A stretch of 64,000 nt of DNA from Paracoccaceae bacterium. Lineage in GTDB: Bacteria; Pseudomonadota; Alphaproteobacteria; Rhodobacterales; Rhodobacteraceae. The stretch is taken from positions 62,001 to 126,000 of the forward strand of contig JAQWSE010000011.1 in assembly GCA_029243395.1 (NCBI GenBank), in the 5' to 3' direction. This document shows, piece by piece, positions 61,279 through 64,000 of this stretch. The notes beneath the pieces were generated by a model, which saw only the letters and a list, made by a program, of their open reading frames with translations, had not been told where the DNA came from and did not search any database. Position numbers and translations under genes: made by a program. Each line of letters starts with the position of its first letter. Within the stretch, counting starts at the first letter, position 1.

Positions 61279-61872
61279 ATGAGGAGAAAGTTAACATTCA
61301 GGATAGGGAAGGAGACCGATAGCACGCATCTAGCTTTAATATTAGATGCTGCTGGCCGTAGGGTACCATCATATCTTTGGGGTAAAGATACAGAACCAGG
61401 TCAATCTGCCTTCGAATGTGGTAGAGAAAAAATTAGAACTGACATGAGTCTCAGATCGTTTCACAAAAATTGGTGCATTGCAGAAATTCAAAACGATCTT
61501 ATCGGTGCCTTTTTTGGTTTCCTCGTAGAAAAACCGTATCCAGAAACTGACTTTACTACCTTGCCAGAATGTTTGCATCCCATAATTGAACTTGAGCAAT
61601 TGGCTAGCGGTTATTGGTTGCTACAGGCTTTAGCAATTTTGCCTGAATATCGTGGAAAAGGTTTTGTAAGACAGTTGTTAGACAAAGTAGAGCTTGTTGC
61701 AAAAAAGGCTGGAGCTGACAGAATTGCCTTACAAGTTGCAGAGATTAATCAGGTCGCTGTTAACATTTATCAAATGAATGGGTATTTTGATTTGGCTAGA
61801 AGGCCTTATGGGCCATTTCCTGGTTCAGATGATTTTGGTGACTATATCCTTATGTGTAAGCAATTGATTTGA
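61279..61872 (+). CDS. GNAT-family N-acetyltransferase
   Basis: 197 residues. FRIGKETDSTHLALILDAAGRRVPSY leads the first strand-helix, CoA loop LPEYRGKGFVRQLLDKVE with the R-G-K-G-F motif, and NQVAVNIYQMNGYFDLARR as the closing segment. The mid-region EKPYPETDFTTLPECLHP is an insertion relative to the minimal fold. Substrate unknown; amine acetyltransferases of this size often inactivate small molecules. ATG start with AAG only at -6. Divergent from the Rieske gene. Confidence 0.87.
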   Translation: MRRKLTFRIGKETDSTHLALILDAAGRRVPSYLWGKDTEPGQSAFECGREKIRTDMSLRSFHKNWCIAEIQNDLIGAFFGFLVEKPYPETDFTTLPECLHPIIELEQLASGYWLLQALAILPEYRGKGFVRQLLDKVELVAKKAGADRIALQVAEINQVAVNIYQMNGYFDLARRPYGPFPGSDDFGDYILMCKQLI

Positions 61873-62024
61873 CGAGTTAATTTTTTACCAAGAAGACGTA
61901 TTTTAGGCATTAATACAATCAAGTTCTCTAATAAAAAGGAATGAGAAGTTGAAAGAATACTATATGAGTTTATTATATTAGTTAGAATTCTTGCAACAAT
62001 TTACTAATCAAAAAGGATAGAGCT

Positions 62025-62351
62025 ATGACACCAAGGCTAATGAGTTACAATCAAATGGATTTCCAATCTAAGTTTCATCTTGAAGCAGAGCTTAATAGGA
62101 TGGAAGAACTTGTAAAACAAACTAAGGATAAAGTTAAAAAAGCGGGCCTGTTATCATTTACCGTTACGCAAATTTGGAACAAGCAGGGTAATAATAGATT
62201 AGGGATCCATTATGCATATAGAGATGAGAAAGCTTTTATAGCTTGTCAAAAAATTTTTAATGGAATGCCAGATGATCAGGATAATCCGTCAATCATAAAT
62301 GCTGATAGGGGAATAGTTGTAATTCATGAAGACATGTCAGGTGAAGATTAA
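62025..62351 (+). CDS. Small ABM-like protein, function unknown
   Basis: 108 residues from ATG 62025 with AAAGGA at a good distance. A long amphipathic helix (FHLEAELNRMEELVKQTKDK) precedes LSFTVTQIWNKQGNNRLGIHYAYRDE, then FIACQKIFNGMPDD, and a final strand GIVVIHEDMS, again suggestive of a dimeric ferredoxin-like barrel. No catalytic site visible. A neighbour of the GNAT gene but 152 bp from it, so probably separate. Family not identified. Confidence 0.65.
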   Translation: MTPRLMSYNQMDFQSKFHLEAELNRMEELVKQTKDKVKKAGLLSFTVTQIWNKQGNNRLGIHYAYRDEKAFIACQKIFNGMPDDQDNPSIINADRGIVVIHEDMSGED

Positions 62352-62586
62352 TTCATTCATGCTAAAAACGATTATGATTTGTTGACAGCTATTAGGCTAA
62401 AGCAAAAAAGTTTTGTATAAAAAATAGTTAACAAAAACCTTCAAATAAGCTAGTAGATCAAGGATGAATGCTTTATTCATTGTAACAATCTAGGAAGAAT
62501 TAAGGTAGTGAAGAATTAAAATTGACTAACTAACCATATCATACCTAATTTTCTAAATCCCTTATCTTAAAGTATAGTGATAGTAA

Positions 62587-64000
62587 ATGTCTGCGCAGCT
62601 AATATATTCCATAAAAAGTGCAACGGTTCGATACAAAGAAACCCCAGTTTTCGAAGGTTTGGATCTCAACATTCATCAAGGCCTCAGGATTGCTCTTATA
62701 GGAAAAAATGGTGCTGGAAAATCAACAATTATGAATATCATCTCTGGAATCAAATCTTTGGATGAAGGTGAAATCTGGGAGGATTCGGGAATTAATATTG
62801 GTTATCTTGGTCAGGAATTTTCATATAAGAATACGGAAACAGTTTTTGATTTTATATTTAGTAATATTTCCGGTGATGAACGAGATTTGCATCAATACAA
62901 GGTAGATATTGTAGCTGAAGCTCTAGAGCTAGACATAAAAAAAAATATGGAAACCTTATCAGGAGGGCAGTTAAGAAGGGCAGGTTTGGCACGGGCTTTA
63001 GTTGAAGAACCAGAAATTCTTCTATTGGATGAACCTACAAACCATTTAGATCTCAAAGTTATCAATTGGCTTGAACAGTATCTCAATAATTATAGAGGGT
63101 CTTTATTATGTATATCCCATGACAAGGCCTTCTTAGAAAATATCACAAACCAGGTTTTTTGGCTTGATAGGGGGAAATTAAAGGTTTGCCCTCGAGGGTT
63201 TAAATTTTTTGATGAATGGTCTGCAATGCTTTTAGATCAAGAAGCTAGAGAATTAAAACGACGTAAGCAAATTGTGGCACAAGAAGTTGAATGGGCTTCT
63301 AGAGGTGTAAAGGCAAGGGTCAAACGGAATGTAAGGAGGCTTAGCAAAGTTAAAGAAATGCGTGAGCAATTAAAGGTGGATGAATCTTCTTACCGGAGAG
63401 CAACAAAGCAAATAGCCTTTGAACCAATAAAGGATTTGGACAACCAGTCAAAAATTATTGCTGAATTTTATAATGTGCACAAAGCATTCAAAGAAAATAG
63501 TAAAGCAGTTAAAATTTTAAATAGTTTTAATTTAAGAATAAAGCGCGGAGATAGAATTGGAGTAATCGGAGAAAACGGTTCAGGTAAAACAACATTTCTT
63601 AGACTTATTTTAAAAGAAATCAATGCGGATAGAGGAAGTATCAAAGTAAGAAAAAATATAGAGTTTTCGTACTTTGATCAAAATCGAAGTGACTTGAAGC
63701 CAAGTGACAGTTTAAAAGATTTTCTGGCCCCAAGTGGAGGTGACTATATCGAGGTTCGTGGAAAGATGCGGCATATTTATGGTTATTTGAAAGACTTCAT
63801 GTTTGATCCTAGTGTCGCATTAGACAAGATTTCAACTCTTTCGGGGGGACAAAAGAATAGATTAAAGCTATCAAAAATATTAGCAAATCCTAAATCGTGC
63901 CTCATCCTTGATGAGCCTACTAATGATTTGGATATGGAAACACTTGATATGTTAAAGGAAATTCTTATTGGTTATAAAGGTACATTATTGTTAGTATCTC
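62587..64000 (+). CDS. ABC-F-family ATPase, Uup-like, cut off by window end
   Basis: At least 471 residues from ATG 62587; the frame stays open to the last base. First ATP-binding domain: Walker A IGKNGAGKST, signature LSGGQLRRAGLARAL, Walker B LLLDEPTNHLDL, SHD switch. The linker carries the ABC-F arm (AQEVEWASRGVKARVKRNVRRL), then the second domain with IGENGSGKTTF, LSGGQKNRLKLS and LILDEPTNDLDM. The RVKRNVRR arm resembles Uup, which acts in ribosome and DNA-repair contexts. The stop is beyond 64000. The gap 62352-62586 has nothing else. Confidence 0.92.
   Translation, partial: MSAQLIYSIKSATVRYKETPVFEGLDLNIHQGLRIALIGKNGAGKSTIMNIISGIKSLDEGEIWEDSGINIGYLGQEFSYKNTETVFDFIFSNISGDERDLHQYKVDIVAEALELDIKKNMETLSGGQLRRAGLARALVEEPEILLLDEPTNHLDLKVINWLEQYLNNYRGSLLCISHDKAFLENITNQVFWLDRGKLKVCPRGFKFFDEWSAMLLDQEARELKRRKQIVAQEVEWASRGVKARVKRNVRRLSKVKEMREQLKVDESSYRRATKQIAFEPIKDLDNQSKIIAEFYNVHKAFKENSKAVKILNSFNLRIKRGDRIGVIGENGSGKTTFLRLILKEINADRGSIKVRKNIEFSYFDQNRSDLKPSDSLKDFLAPSGGDYIEVRGKMRHIYGYLKDFMFDPSVALDKISTLSGGQKNRLKLSKILANPKSCLILDEPTNDLDMETLDMLKEILIGYKGTLLLVS

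Noticed and set aside
1-64000. CRISPR array, transposon or prophage
   Set aside because: No direct-repeat/spacer pattern, transposase, integrase or phage structural gene; the gene content looks chromosomal.

Overview
This window reads as chromosomal sequence from a free-living, AT-rich (by eye below 40% GC), heterotrophic, probably marine proteobacterium, most likely a low-GC alphaproteobacterium. The evidence is the gene content: TAXI-TRAP, polyamine-type and betaine-type uptake systems, two proteins related to DMSP enzymes (a DddQ/DddL-type cupin and a DmdA-like GcvT protein), many oxygenases and small dehydrogenases, and ATGA/TTGA-coupled operons. I see no rRNA, tRNA, CRISPR array, transposase, integrase or phage gene. 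Taxonomy is inference.

Layout. 0-6 kb: a small ABM-like protein, an outer-membrane-type protein, a surface lipoprotein with a damaged start, and a TAXI-TRAP transporter, then a relic of an RraA-type gene. 6-13.6 kb: epoxide hydrolase, AhpD-like protein, 2OG-Fe oxygenase, DMT permease, GNAT, a DMSP-lyase-type cupin behind an AEC permease, and an SDR. 13.7-23.0 kb: a nine-gene minus-strand operon (PLP desulfurase-like enzyme, FMO-like flavoprotein, two carboxymuconolactone-decarboxylase-fold proteins, opine-dehydrogenase-family enzyme, PotD/B/C/A-type ABC importer). This is the best candidate for an undescribed pathway: import and oxidative breakdown of an unknown, probably nitrogenous, compound. 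23.2-29.8 kb: CBS protein and TPR-methyltransferase flanking a 45-bp near-perfect palindrome, mannitol-dehydrogenase-family enzyme, cytochrome P450, DUF proteins. 30-36.7 kb: a fold-type-II PLP enzyme with two EamA permeases, a D-2-hydroxyacid dehydrogenase interrupted by one stop codon, and two coupled SDRs. 36.9-44 kb: a ProVWX-type betaine importer, ArgE-type deacetylase, Old Yellow Enzyme and the DmdA-like protein. 44.2-50 kb: MMPL/RND transporter (frameshifted), LolA-like protein, outer-membrane barrel and DUF2652 protein, probably an envelope export system. 50-56.7 kb: TauD-like oxygenase, LysE exporter, metY divergent from an Lrp/AsnC regulator with two matching candidate operators, DEAD-box helicase, a decayed small membrane gene. 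57-64 kb: GMC oxidoreductase, VOC-cupin fusion, Rieske oxygenase, GNAT, ABM-like protein and the first part of an ABC-F ATPase that runs off the end.

Two themes cross the window. First, all three binding-protein-dependent importers carry a strong stem-loop between the binding-protein gene and the first permease gene, a likely device for making more binding protein than membrane subunits. Second, several genes carry a single lesion (2.7, 6.0, 33.8, 48.4 and 56.1-56.2 kb), mostly single-base gains or losses in short homopolymers; this could be real decay or consensus error and should be settled from reads before any biological reading.
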